In this document: piece by piece, positions 34,619 through 44,524 of the stretch
Layout of the letters: each line of letters starts with the position of its first letter
Position numbering within the stretch: position 1 is the first letter of the stretch
NCBI GenBank assembly: GCA_007693505.1
Contig: REDL01000076.1
Coordinates: 1 to 55,585 of the forward strand
Direction of reading: 5' to 3'
DNA length: 55,585 nt
From: Desulfovibrionales bacterium
GTDB taxonomy: Bacteria; Desulfobacterota; Desulfovibrionia; Desulfovibrionales; Desulfonatronaceae
Translations under genes and position numbers: made by a program
Notes under the pieces: model-generated
What the model was told of the DNA's origin: nothing
Databases searched by the model: none
What the model saw: only the letters and a program-made list of their open reading frames with translations

Positions 34619-36586
34619 TCAGTAGGCCAGCCGCCCCAGGGATTTGAGAATCAACGTGCAGCCCATGGCCATCATTCCGGTGAGCCCCATGCCGCAGGAA
34701 AACCCGGCCAGGAGCACCGGGGCGTATTGCCGCCAGGACGCGCCGTACTTCTTGTAAAAATAGTACCGCCCCAGCAGCGCGCCGAACACCTCCAGGATGA
34801 TCCCGTGCGGCGTGCTCTGCCCCAGCCCGCGGACCACGCCATAGACCAGAAGAATGGGCAATCCCAGAACGGTCAAAATGGCGTAGATGATCAGCCCGAA
34901 CACCGCGCCGGCACCCACGATCACGAAGTTCAGGGCCTGAAAGAACAGCGAATCCCCCTCCAGGGTGGAGGTTTGCATCAGCAAGGTGTTCAGGGCCTGG
35001 AGATGCCAAAGTTCCTGGGCATAGGGATAGTTGGCCGAAGGGATGGGCGCCAATCGCCAGAGGAACTGGGAAAAAATCAGGGAGGCGATCATCACCACCG
35101 GGAAAACCACCAGCTCGGCCTTGATGATTCCCCGCAGGCTGGTGCCGGTCAGTTCGATCTGCCGGAACTGGACCGTGGCTTCGCCGTAATTGTGCATGGG
35201 GATGGGCGCGTACCAGATCTCGATACCCTGGTAACCGAAAAACCGGGCCCCGGCGATGAAGCTGGCCTCCCGGACCAGGGGCAAACTGACGAACTGCCCG
35301 GCCATACCCTCCATCCGCGCCGAGATATAGGAGATGATCGGCGTGTACACGAAGCCGTAAATGGCGAAAAAGATCCAGGGAAAGGTCGGCACCAACAGCA
35401 CGCAGAGCCAGATGTAGGCCAGGGTGGAAAAGACATAGATGCCGATGGAGATCCAGAAGTTGATGTCTCCGCGACCTTTGGGCGGATTGAACAGCACACT
35501 GAAATCCAGCTTCCCGTCACCGGCCTGCCGCAGGGACCGGACCACGGACCAGACCCCGATCACGGCAATGGCCAGACCCAGGCCGATACCAAAGCTCATG
35601 TAGAAGTCGAAGTTGTTGGCAAAGACCGTCTCCACCGTGGCCATGCCCGGATGCCAACGGTGCAGAATCCCGAAATTGTACAGGATGGGGTTGGCGACGA
35701 TGGTCACAAGCAGTCCAATGAGCCCGCCGATCACGGCCCAGAACGGCAGGACCATGCCCAGAAACACCAATCCCAGATCCAGTTGCAACCCGGTGGCCAC
35801 AGCCGGAAGCACGCCTTCCGTGTGCTGGGTCAGTTCAATCCAGGGAATGGGAATCAGGCGGATCTGCTCGGCCAGGAGCAGTCCGGAGAGCGCCGGCAGG
35901 AGCACATAGAGAAAGCCGAAAATGAGGCCAATCACCCCGCCGATGGAAAAAACCCGCCATTTCCAGCCGGTTTTGCGGTCCTCGGTGGACTCGGCCAAGG
36001 CCATGGTCCCCAGGGCTCCCACCGGGGCCATGGGGAAGGGCAGCTTCTCCACGTCCGAGGTAATCCGGTACAGGGCGTAGCCCAGGCCGAAGTGATCGAT
36101 GCGCTGAATGATCTGCGCGCCCACCAGCAGCAGAATCGGGATCAGCCAGTCCCGATGGAAGAAGGTCCGCTCCAAATAGGAAAGGGATTCCGGTTGCGGC
36201 GCGATCCAGGTGGGGATGAACTCCACCAGCCCGAGCATCTTGGCCGCGTCGGACTGGATCAGGTACTGGCTCCAGATCAATCCCTGAAACGGCGAGGCCA
36301 GGGCTGCCCCGGCCATGTAGTAGAGCAGAAAAACTTCCTGCTGTTTCAGTTCGGTATAAGCGCGTTTGGCAATTTCCGCGAACAGGATGATGGTCACCCA
36401 GCGGGCCGCCGGCCCGATGCCCTGCCCGATGACCAGCTGGAGATACATGGAGCCGGGCATCATCAAAAAACCGATGAAGATCGCGCCGACGATGGTCTTC
36501 CAGTCGAACCCCTCCTCAAAGTGTTTCGGGGGTTGCAGAAGATCGCGATATTCCTTGAGTTCCTTGTCTTCACGCATGGGCGTCAC
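34619..36586 (-). CDS. OPT-like polytopic membrane protein (second of pair)
   Basis: 655 residues with about 14-16 hydrophobic segments. A cytosolic N-terminus (KEYRDLLQPPKHFEEGFDWK) leads into helices with conserved phrases such as GLIWSQYLI, PFPMAPVGALG, and a long central hydrophilic loop (about residues 355-385). The arrangement resembles oligopeptide-transporter (OPT)-like proteins such as the DUF6784/DUF6785 group, and the neighbouring gene is of similar size and style. Substrate unknown. It starts 9 bases after that neighbour, so the two are likely obligate partners. Assignment to OPT is a resemblance, not proof. Confidence 0.65.
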   Translation of the reverse strand: MTPMREDKELKEYRDLLQPPKHFEEGFDWKTIVGAIFIGFLMMPGSMYLQLVIGQGIGPAARWVTIILFAEIAKRAYTELKQQEVFLLYYMAGAALASPFQGLIWSQYLIQSDAAKMLGLVEFIPTWIAPQPESLSYLERTFFHRDWLIPILLLVGAQIIQRIDHFGLGYALYRITSDVEKLPFPMAPVGALGTMALAESTEDRKTGWKWRVFSIGGVIGLIFGFLYVLLPALSGLLLAEQIRLIPIPWIELTQHTEGVLPAVATGLQLDLGLVFLGMVLPFWAVIGGLIGLLVTIVANPILYNFGILHRWHPGMATVETVFANNFDFYMSFGIGLGLAIAVIGVWSVVRSLRQAGDGKLDFSVLFNPPKGRGDINFWISIGIYVFSTLAYIWLCVLLVPTFPWIFFAIYGFVYTPIISYISARMEGMAGQFVSLPLVREASFIAGARFFGYQGIEIWYAPIPMHNYGEATVQFRQIELTGTSLRGIIKAELVVFPVVMIASLIFSQFLWRLAPIPSANYPYAQELWHLQALNTLLMQTSTLEGDSLFFQALNFVIVGAGAVFGLIIYAILTVLGLPILLVYGVVRGLGQSTPHGIILEVFGALLGRYYFYKKYGASWRQYAPVLLAGFSCGMGLTGMMAMGCTLILKSLGRLAY

Positions 36587-36595
36587 ACAGCCTGG

Positions 36596-38668
36596 CTAGA
36601 GGGGAAAGACGTTGTAGCCGGACCTGGCGAACATGCCCACCAGGGCCCAGATTCCGCCCATCAGAAAATCGCCGAGCACCAGACCGACGAATAAGAACCG
36701 CACCTTGTTGAACAGCCCGGTCCCGCCGTAACGCAGACAGAGATGATTGCAGAGCCAGCCCAGGAAAAAACAGAACCAGAGCATCTGCATCCCGGAGGTG
36801 TAGGCGGTCAGGTAGCCGATGGGATGCAGGGTCCACCAGGTCACCCGATAGTACATGAAGACCAGAAAGAGCATCACCAAAGCACCCACTCCACCGAAGG
36901 CGAGCACCCACGTGTTGGGTTCCGCGGGGACATCCAGCAGGCGCTGCACGTTTTCATAGGTGGCAATGGTCGAACTCGTGGCCCAGTCCATGTTCATGTC
37001 CCGCACCCCGTACTTGTAACTCAAGGCGAGCATGGTCACGAAGGACAGGGCCACGGCGACCATCAACGCCCCGGCGATAACCCCGAACCACAGCCTGTGG
37101 TTGCGCACATTCTCGGAAATCTTGGCCGAATGGAACAGCGTGGGCAGCAGCGATTCCCGAAGATTCAGGAAGAGCAATTTCTGCATCACCGCCGTGGCCA
37201 GCAATCCGACATGGCCCAGAAAACCGCTGCCAAAAGTTCCGATCAAACCGTCGCTGGGCGCGGCGGTCACGGTGAACAACGGCAGCCCGCCCTGAACAAT
37301 GATCCGGCTGGCCACGATCAGCACCAGAAAGAAGGCCATGGGCACGAGAACGGCCGCGATCATGGGCAGCCCGAAAAACCGGCACCACCAGACCAGGCAG
37401 GCACCACCCAGCAGCAGCCCCCATCCAGGCCAGGGTGAGGCCTCCCAGGCTTCGTGCCGTGGACGCTCCCGGTCCCGGTCCGCGGCACAGATCCCCTCAT
37501 CCGTGGCACCTGCTTGGCCTTGCGGACCTGCCTTCTGCGTCCAAAACCGCAACGGTTGAATCATTTCCCGAATCTGGCACCAGAGATGGGTTCTGGCCAG
37601 CCAGAGGATGAACAGGAAAAAAATCAGATACGCGCCGATGATCTGGGCTTCCTCCGGCCGGGCGAAATCCGCGCCAAAGGTCACACCCAGGGCGGCCTGG
37701 GGAATCTGCATGCCGGAAACATAGAGGATGCCGGTGACCAGGCCGGCCAGGAGGTAGAAGAACCAGAAGCTGAAGGAGATCTGGCGAGGAGCCAGAAACG
37801 CAAAAGCGATGAAGGCCGGGAAGATGTACATCCGCAGATTGTAGTACCCGGAAAACAGACCGTACTTGGGAAAGTACGACCCGGCCAGGATCAGCGTGGG
37901 GATCTCGGGGACATGTGGATAATAGAAATGCAGGCCGTTGAGCAGATGCAGGGAGGCGGCGCTGCAAAGACCGACCAGCAGGAATCGATCGCGAAAGAAT
38001 GTGCCCATGCCCCGGTTGTCCAGGGCCTCGCCCATCAACTGCGGCACGCGGAGCAGGGGGAAATTGATCCGCTCGTTGACCACCCACTGCTTGCTGAGCA
38101 GGGCCATCAGGCAATACATGACAAAAAAGCACAGCAGCACGAAAGCGCCCCAGGCCAGCAGCGGACCAATCCAAACGTCCCAGTGGATCCGCCCGAAGAC
38201 TTCCACCCAGGACATCTCCCAACCGCCGTCCAGGCCGTCGTAGATGGTCCGCACCGCCTCCATGCCCGCACCGCCGTCGTGGGCGTCCGGATACCAGGCC
38301 CGTGGCAGTAGGGGTTGCAGGGCCTCGGCCCAGCGGAACCCGTCTTCGGCAAAGTAGAACGGTGCGGTGATGTTCACGAAAAAGGTCTGGGCTAGTCCGG
38401 CATAGGATATGCCGGAGAAAATAACCATGAGCACCCAGGCCGTGAGGATTTCCAGACCGGAAAGCAGGCCTGCCCCCTTGCGCACCCAGCCGGTGAACGC
38501 CGAGAAGACGAACAGCCAGGCAGCGATAAAAAAGGGTGCCAGGGGGAAATGCCCACCACCCAGGGGAGGGTTATGCAGGTACGCGCTGTTGTAGGGAGTG
38601 AGCACGCACAGCACCAGCCCCAGGACGAACCCGAGCACCAGAGCCCTGGGACGGACGACTTGGTTCAT
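36596..38668 (-). CDS. OPT-like polytopic membrane protein, DUF6785-like (first of pair)
   Basis: 690 residues with about 14 hydrophobic segments. It opens with RALVLGFVLGLVLCVLTPYNSAYL, a phrase typical of DUF6785-family proteins, and has a late ASRIIVQGGLPLF motif typical of the same group and of OPT transporters. A charged linker at about residues 385-415 divides the protein. No function is established for the family. Its ATG overlaps the stop of the giant M28-like/FtsX gene as ATGA, tying it to that ABC-type complex. Confidence 0.7.
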   Translation of the reverse strand: MNQVVRPRALVLGFVLGLVLCVLTPYNSAYLHNPPLGGGHFPLAPFFIAAWLFVFSAFTGWVRKGAGLLSGLEILTAWVLMVIFSGISYAGLAQTFFVNITAPFYFAEDGFRWAEALQPLLPRAWYPDAHDGGAGMEAVRTIYDGLDGGWEMSWVEVFGRIHWDVWIGPLLAWGAFVLLCFFVMYCLMALLSKQWVVNERINFPLLRVPQLMGEALDNRGMGTFFRDRFLLVGLCSAASLHLLNGLHFYYPHVPEIPTLILAGSYFPKYGLFSGYYNLRMYIFPAFIAFAFLAPRQISFSFWFFYLLAGLVTGILYVSGMQIPQAALGVTFGADFARPEEAQIIGAYLIFFLFILWLARTHLWCQIREMIQPLRFWTQKAGPQGQAGATDEGICAADRDRERPRHEAWEASPWPGWGLLLGGACLVWWCRFFGLPMIAAVLVPMAFFLVLIVASRIIVQGGLPLFTVTAAPSDGLIGTFGSGFLGHVGLLATAVMQKLLFLNLRESLLPTLFHSAKISENVRNHRLWFGVIAGALMVAVALSFVTMLALSYKYGVRDMNMDWATSSTIATYENVQRLLDVPAEPNTWVLAFGGVGALVMLFLVFMYYRVTWWTLHPIGYLTAYTSGMQMLWFCFFLGWLCNHLCLRYGGTGLFNKVRFLFVGLVLGDFLMGGIWALVGMFARSGYNVFPL

Positions 38669-41600
38669 GCAGCACCGCCCTTGCCGACTCCTCGAGCGCT
38701 CTGGCCCAGTTCCTGATGAAACGCATCTTCGTAGCTTCCGCGCATGGATTCCTCCAAGGATCGCCAGACCAGCAATTGCTTGCGCAGTTCGTTCAGGAAA
38801 AGCTTGTTCTGATTCTGCCAGACCTTGTGTTCTCCGGCTTCACGGTCGATGCGCACCAGGATTTCCCGAAACCCGGCATAGACATCTGACGGTCGGAACA
38901 CCAACCGCACCGTCTGGCGGATGCCGAAATCGAAGGGGGCCAGCCAGACACGCAGGGTCATCATGTACTGTGGCGAATCCGCATGCTCCGTGGAGAAAAA
39001 GGGATCGTCCTGACGCACGGCTTCACAGGAGATGTTGTCCGTGGAAAAGGCACCGTGGGTAATGTCCTGGTGTGAACGGAAATATTCCATGAGAAATCCC
39101 CCGGCGCAGACCTGTTCTTCCAGCTTGATCAAAAACGGCAGCACCACTTCCAATCGATCGCCGTGGGCCTTGGGCATGGTCCAGGAGCGGTTCACGTCCG
39201 GGATGGCGATTTCCGCGGCCATCCGGGCCGGATACAGGGTTGAGACGAGCACCACCAGAATGACCAGGGCCATGGCCGCGACGCCGGCGGTGGAGGAATA
39301 GTTGGCGGTCATCCCGGCCCAAAGCGGTGTCCCGGCCAGAAATGCCGCCGCACCCTGGGCCAGAAGATAGCCGGACACGACGCTGATGACCGCCAAAGCC
39401 AGTGCCTCGGCCAGGAACAGAAACCCGACATGGGACGGTGCCAGGCCCACGGACGTGTACACGGCGATTTCCCGCTTGCGCTCATGGACACTGCCGATCA
39501 TGGTGTTCAGAACGATCAATGCGGCGATGAGCAGGGGAATCAAAATATTGGAAACACCTTGATAGCTCATGGCGTTGGCCGCGAAATAGACAAAGGTGCC
39601 TTCCGGCCCGCCCCGGAACAACATCAGTCCGAACCGTTCCCCGAGTTCGGAGGCCAGTTGGGCATCGGTCTCCCCATCCATGGCGGAAACGGCCAGGGCC
39701 TTGAGTCGACCGGCTCCCCCACCCATGGAGAGCAGGGTTTCAGAAGGGATGATCACGGTCTGGTCCCCGGCCACATGCTGATAGCGGCTCTGAAACAAGA
39801 GCACGTCCCGACCGGTTTCAATGGCCTCGGCCTCAACGGTGCTGACCACCCGGGCCGCCTCGCTGGGGTAGAACACCGGGGTGATGGGCTCGCCGTCCAG
39901 GTCCGGACGGCTGTCCAGCCCATCGTCGGCCATCACGCCCACAACCTCAAAGGGTTGCCCCCAGATGACCGCCGTTTGCCGCTCCGAGGATGTCAGATCC
40001 ACACCCAGTCTGCGGGCCATGCCTTGGGGCAGGATCACCGCGGCCCGCTCCCCTTCCCGGAACCAGCGCCCCTCTACCAGAATCTCATCCAGGCCGCTGA
40101 CCAGCGGCTCCGCATGGCTAAGTCCCACCAGACCCCGGGCCATGTCCGAGGCGGTTCCACGAGTCAATGGCACCATGGGCGCGGTGGTCATGTCCTCGGT
40201 AACGTACCAGGCCCGAGGCGTCACCACGCCGCGCCCCTCGAAAAAATTGCCCACGATGGTCAAAGCCTCCACGGGCATGTCCTGCCATCCCAGGTATTTC
40301 ATCATCGCCCCGGAGTAGGAAGCCTGGTCGCTGAATCGGGACCACCCTTCCTGACGAACGCTCTTCACCGCGGTGAAATTCATGATCGTGAACGTCAAAA
40401 TGGTCAGGGTGATGCAGGTCAGCAGGGTCCGTAGCGGTCGGCGGCGCAGGTTGCTGACACCAAGGATGAATGCCGCGGTGAATGCACCGGTTCGGCTGAT
40501 GTTCATGGTTTTCAAATGGCGTGAACGGCGCTGCATCTCCTCCACTTCCCGCTCGAAGCGGGAGATAATGATCATGGCCACCAGCAGCGAAAGGCCGAGA
40601 ATAAAAAAGGCCAGAATAACCACCATGGGGCTGTAGGTCAGCTGGAAGGCCGGATGCACGGCATAGACCGCGCCGATGATTGCCGCCAAAAAGCCGAAAA
40701 AGGCAATGATCCGTTTATGGATGTCCGTGAAGCCGAAAATCAGCCGTTCCATGCAAAAGGAAAACGGGATGAACAGGGCCACGTAAAACAGAACACCCAC
40801 CAGAACGTCGCGCTGAGTGCGGTCCACGTCATTGTAGACCTGCGAGGCAATGGCCAAGGCAGTACCGGCCTCGCGCTGGAAGGTGTCCCAGTGCAACGCA
40901 TCCCGGGCCTGGTCGGCATTCGCCAGGGACTGCATGCCCCGAATGTGCAGATCGCGGATCCGGTCGTTGACAATGCCCCGACTCTCCAAATTCTGGATCC
41001 GAGGCATGAGCAGGCTCCACATGTCACGGGCAGCCATGTATTCCGTTGTGGGAACGATGGGCCAATCTCCGATGCGGTAGCCAAGCCCCTGGGGGTGCTC
41101 CTCGTCGGCATTGAGCAGCACAACCTTGGTATCGATGAAATTATCCGAAAGGGTCAGCTTCAGAGGAACGTCGGTTTCCAGAAAAAACGTCCCCAGGGTG
41201 GAAGCCCGCGTATCCAGCCGACTGTACCAGTGCCGCAGGGGCTCGGCTTCATTGCGGGCATCGATCAGCCTGGGCACGTACAGGTAGTGGAAAGTGCGCG
41301 GCTCCAGCATGGAAAAAAAGGTGGACTGGCCGACATGGAACATGGTCAGATCCGTGGACACATCCCGGGTACGCATCCGGACGCGGTAGTTGTCCAGACC
41401 GGTACGGGCCTTGTCCACGGCGTGTACGGCCCGACCCGTCTCGGGATCAAAGGTGAATCCTTCCAGGATGGCCTTGTGCACGGTCTGGCGCCTGATCGCC
41501 AGGCCCTTGACGTGGAACTGACCGACCTGATCCACCATGGTCCAAAACCGGGCTGGCCCTTGAAAAACCAGAAAAACCCCGCCCACCGAGGGCTGGTCCG

Positions 41601-43713
41601 GAAACAGTTCCCCTTGGCGCAGCAGATTGACCCGGGCCGTCAGTTCGGCGAATCCGTTCTGCGGATCGGCCCTGGGGTCCGGGATGGGCTTATCCACCAG
41701 AGCCCGTACCAACCCGGAAACAACCTCGGCCTGCTTCTGAACGTACTCCAGGTGCATGTACTCCGGCAGGTCATAAGGCGTCCCCCAGTATACACGGGCA
41801 TCGTTGACCGTGGCCAGGGTGAATCCGGGCAGTGCGGCCAAAGCTACCGGTTCGCCGCCCATCACCGGACGATCAGGAAGCCAGCTTTGCCAGGATCGAA
41901 TCCTGCTGGGCCGCAACGTGTCGTGAAAAAGGGCGGAAAGGTCCTCGCCCTGGGAAGAGACTAGGCCCGCAGCTGTGGATCGAAGCAGCTCGTCGATGAC
42001 ATTGAACTGTCGGGTACGAACCACGGTGTCGAACAGCTCGAACAGCCATCCCTTGTCAAAAGCTCCAATCCCGTCGCCGCGACTGGAAAGATGCAGCGAT
42101 GCCGAAGCCACGATCCGCATATCCACCAGTTGCTCCCGCAGTTGATGCGAACTGCGGGCATGGTCCAACTGTTCCAGGGCGTCCAGGGCGATGGCCTGCT
42201 GCCGGGCCAGGGCCCGCTCCCGGAGGCGGAGCAGTTGTTCCCGCTCTTCATCGCTGATGGCCACGTCCAATCCTCTGGGTGCGCTGAGCCAGCGCAACCG
42301 TTTGAGGGTCAACCGCAGGGCGGCTGCCTCCCGAATGCGACGCTCCAGGTCCATATGAGAACCTGGTTCTGGACCCAGACCTGGCTCATCCGCGGTCTGA
42401 TCGTGACGCCGCAGTCGCAAGCGCATCAATTCGGTGCTCAATTCGTCAATCCGGTCTCGGACCACATCTTGGAACGCCTCACGCAACAGCTGAGCCTGAT
42501 CCGGGTCGGCCAAGACCGTGGGCACGAAGGGATCGCGTACATCCAAAAGTACAGCCGCCGCCTCGGAGTGTTCAGACCGCCGGGTCAAGGTGTCAATCAT
42601 CGACTCCAGCCTGTCGCCCCGTGTGGTCAAAGACCACACGAACTCCCGAACCCCGGCCACACCCTGGGCGTGGCCGCTGGTGGCCAACAGCAGGGTTGGC
42701 CGTTTCGGTGGTTCACGCCCCAGGGCTTCGGCCACAGTGAGCAACGTGGCAATGGACACGGATTCGTCGGCCCCCGGGGATCTGTCCGGCACATGGGATG
42801 TGGAATCGTAAAATGCCTGGACCACGGTCAGTTCCTCGGCCAGATCCGGATCGGTTCCCGGCAGAAGGCAGTAGATATTCTCCGTGGTCATGTTTTCCCA
42901 GCTGATCCGGGATGTCAGGCTGATGCGCGGCGCGGCGTGGGCATGGCGCAGCTTCTCCAGATCCCCAAAGATTTCCTCGGTTTCAGCCTGGGTCAACCAG
43001 AACCGTGGAAAGTCAATGGGTGTCTGCTCGATCTTGTCTTCGAAAAGATTTCGCGGAGCAGGGATCACTTCCGGTCCGGGATCAACATAGATCACGGCGG
43101 CGGCACCGAGTTTCGCGGCATGAATCCAGTGCTTGCCGGAATCCATGTCCATAAGCACCACGGCCCCTTCCACGGAAATATCGTTAAATTCCCTGTAGGT
43201 TCCTGTGCCGACATAGAGGACCGGGGCAGTGATTCCCGGAGGCTCGATCGCCGGGGCCGAGAGCATGTTCAGACGCAATGGCCGTAGCGAAAACGTCCTT
43301 TCACTTTCCAGCAACGTCAATGAACTCTCCTGAAGCTGCTGAACCGGAACGGCGAAAGACTGCCGCCCGATGATGCGATTCTCAGCCCTGGTTCGTTGGG
43401 CAAAGGCCTGTTCAATCGCGTCGGCAGCCAAAGAGTTGCCTGGACTGCCCACACCGCGATCGCCCAGATCGCTGAAAAAGGTGACCCAGTCCGTCACGGA
43501 ATGAAGATCAGACACGACATCGAGAATGGAAGCATCCGGAGAGGCCGGCAAAGCTCCCTTGGAGACGTTCCGATCCCCGGAAAGTGCATACTCGCCAGTG
43601 CCGGCCAGGCCGGCAACCGGAGCGGCCAGCAGTAAAATCGCGATCGCGACCATACGGCACAAATCCAAAACCCTGCCTGCCATGTTTTGCGGCAGGCCGC
43701 GTCGGATCATCAT
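38665..43713 (-). CDS. Giant fusion: degenerate M28 peptidase plus FtsX/MacB-type permease
   Basis: 1682 residues. In order: an N-terminal signal or anchor (19-38); a PA-like insert (about 160-262, GAVVLMDMDSGKHW); an M28 aminopeptidase-like core (about 295-420); a helical region (410-540); a large periplasmic part (550-965); membrane helices near 970-993, 1003-1020, 1029-1050 and 1096-1115; a MacB-like periplasmic domain (1117-1385); three FtsX helices (1389-1412, 1425-1452, 1473-1496); and a 170-residue cytosolic tail. The M28 site is broken: HxD is FYD (301-303) and the catalytic EE is HA (348-349), though D316 remains. It is probably a binding module fused to a mechanotransmission permease. 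The ATPase gene is 15 bases upstream. Confidence 0.88.
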   Translation of the reverse strand: MMIRRGLPQNMAGRVLDLCRMVAIAILLLAAPVAGLAGTGEYALSGDRNVSKGALPASPDASILDVVSDLHSVTDWVTFFSDLGDRGVGSPGNSLAADAIEQAFAQRTRAENRIIGRQSFAVPVQQLQESSLTLLESERTFSLRPLRLNMLSAPAIEPPGITAPVLYVGTGTYREFNDISVEGAVVLMDMDSGKHWIHAAKLGAAAVIYVDPGPEVIPAPRNLFEDKIEQTPIDFPRFWLTQAETEEIFGDLEKLRHAHAAPRISLTSRISWENMTTENIYCLLPGTDPDLAEELTVVQAFYDSTSHVPDRSPGADESVSIATLLTVAEALGREPPKRPTLLLATSGHAQGVAGVREFVWSLTTRGDRLESMIDTLTRRSEHSEAAAVLLDVRDPFVPTVLADPDQAQLLREAFQDVVRDRIDELSTELMRLRLRRHDQTADEPGLGPEPGSHMDLERRIREAAALRLTLKRLRWLSAPRGLDVAISDEEREQLLRLRERALARQQAIALDALEQLDHARSSHQLREQLVDMRIVASASLHLSSRGDGIGAFDKGWLFELFDTVVRTRQFNVIDELLRSTAAGLVSSQGEDLSALFHDTLRPSRIRSWQSWLPDRPVMGGEPVALAALPGFTLATVNDARVYWGTPYDLPEYMHLEYVQKQAEVVSGLVRALVDKPIPDPRADPQNGFAELTARVNLLRQGELFPDQPSVGGVFLVFQGPARFWTMVDQVGQFHVKGLAIRRQTVHKAILEGFTFDPETGRAVHAVDKARTGLDNYRVRMRTRDVSTDLTMFHVGQSTFFSMLEPRTFHYLYVPRLIDARNEAEPLRHWYSRLDTRASTLGTFFLETDVPLKLTLSDNFIDTKVVLLNADEEHPQGLGYRIGDWPIVPTTEYMAARDMWSLLMPRIQNLESRGIVNDRIRDLHIRGMQSLANADQARDALHWDTFQREAGTALAIASQVYNDVDRTQRDVLVGVLFYVALFIPFSFCMERLIFGFTDIHKRIIAFFGFLAAIIGAVYAVHPAFQLTYSPMVVILAFFILGLSLLVAMIIISRFEREVEEMQRRSRHLKTMNISRTGAFTAAFILGVSNLRRRPLRTLLTCITLTILTFTIMNFTAVKSVRQEGWSRFSDQASYSGAMMKYLGWQDMPVEALTIVGNFFEGRGVVTPRAWYVTEDMTTAPMVPLTRGTASDMARGLVGLSHAEPLVSGLDEILVEGRWFREGERAAVILPQGMARRLGVDLTSSERQTAVIWGQPFEVVGVMADDGLDSRPDLDGEPITPVFYPSEAARVVSTVEAEAIETGRDVLLFQSRYQHVAGDQTVIIPSETLLSMGGGAGRLKALAVSAMDGETDAQLASELGERFGLMLFRGGPEGTFVYFAANAMSYQGVSNILIPLLIAALIVLNTMIGSVHERKREIAVYTSVGLAPSHVGFLFLAEALALAVISVVSGYLLAQGAAAFLAGTPLWAGMTANYSSTAGVAAMALVILVVLVSTLYPARMAAEIAIPDVNRSWTMPKAHGDRLEVVLPFLIKLEEQVCAGGFLMEYFRSHQDITHGAFSTDNISCEAVRQDDPFFSTEHADSPQYMMTLRVWLAPFDFGIRQTVRLVFRPSDVYAGFREILVRIDREAGEHKVWQNQNKLFLNELRKQLLVWRSLEESMRGSYEDAFHQELGQSARGVGKGGAA

Positions 43714-43728
43714 ATCACACCCGCCTGT

Positions 43729-44493
43729 TTATGCGGAGTGTTGGCTTTCAGGCGTTGCTTCGTCTTTGCCATGAATCGCCCCCACGGAAATCTTCAACTC
43801 TTCGCGTCGCTCGATCTTGTCCACCCGGCCATCCCGGATCCAGACCACCCTGTCGGAAACCGCGAGCATTTTGTGGTCATGTGTTGCGGAAATAATGGTC
43901 ACCCCCCGCTCCGAGCTGAGCATTTTCAACAATTCGATGATCTCCTCGCCAGTGACCAGGTCCAGGTTGCCCGTAGGCTCGTCGGCCAGAACAATGGCCG
44001 GATCATTGGCCAGGGACCGGGCAATGGCCACCCGCTGCTGCTGTCCTCCGGAGAGTTCCAGGGGCTTGTGCTGGAAGCGGTCCCCCAGGCCAACCAGCTT
44101 GAGCAGCTCGATGCCTTTTTCCGTGGATGCATCGCTGTTCATTCCGGCAAAGGTCATGGGCAGGGTCACGTTTTCCAGTGCGGTCATCACCGGAATGATA
44201 TTGAATGTCTGAAAAATATACCCAATTTTCCGATTGCGCAGCCAGGCCAGTTCGTAGGCATCCAGTTGGGAAATATCCACCTCGTCGATGAACACCTTGC
44301 CTTCGGATGGTTTGTCCAGGCCGCCGATCATGTTGAACAACGTGCTTTTTCCGGAGCCGGAAGGCCCCATGATGGAAATATACTCCCCAGCGAAGATTTC
44401 CAGGTCCACGCCCTTGAGGGCCTGAACGTCCACCTTGCCCATCCGAAACTGCTTGGTCACGGCAATGACCCGGACGATGGTGCGTTGCGTCAC
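43729..44493 (-). CDS. ABC transporter ATPase, LolD/MacB type
   Basis: About 254 residues: Walker A GPSGSGKST, Q-loop FQTFNII, signature LSGGQQQRVAIAR, Walker B AIVLADEPTG, and the D-loop NLD typical of the LolD/FtsE/MacB group. These ATPases drive FtsX-fold permeases that move lipoproteins or peptides, or transmit force across the membrane. Start: GTG 44493 has GGAG 6 bases upstream; GTG 44505 is the alternative. It is flanked by the short FtsX permease upstream and the giant FtsX fusion downstream, so it most likely serves a heterodimer of the two. Confidence 0.95.
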   Translation of the reverse strand: MTQRTIVRVIAVTKQFRMGKVDVQALKGVDLEIFAGEYISIMGPSGSGKSTLFNMIGGLDKPSEGKVFIDEVDISQLDAYELAWLRNRKIGYIFQTFNIIPVMTALENVTLPMTFAGMNSDASTEKGIELLKLVGLGDRFQHKPLELSGGQQQRVAIARSLANDPAIVLADEPTGNLDLVTGEEIIELLKMLSSERGVTIISATHDHKMLAVSDRVVWIRDGRVDKIERREELKISVGAIHGKDEATPESQHSA

Positions 44494-44524
44494 GATACTC
44501 TCCACATGCTCGTTGGCAATAAAA

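Noticed and set aside
34586-36694. A 702-codon plus-strand ORF opposite the second OPT-like gene
   Set aside because: Its translation is dominated by Gly, Gln, His, Asp and Pro, typical of the antisense of a membrane protein gene in GC-rich DNA. No family or ribosome binding site; the minus-strand frame has clear membrane helices and operon spacing.
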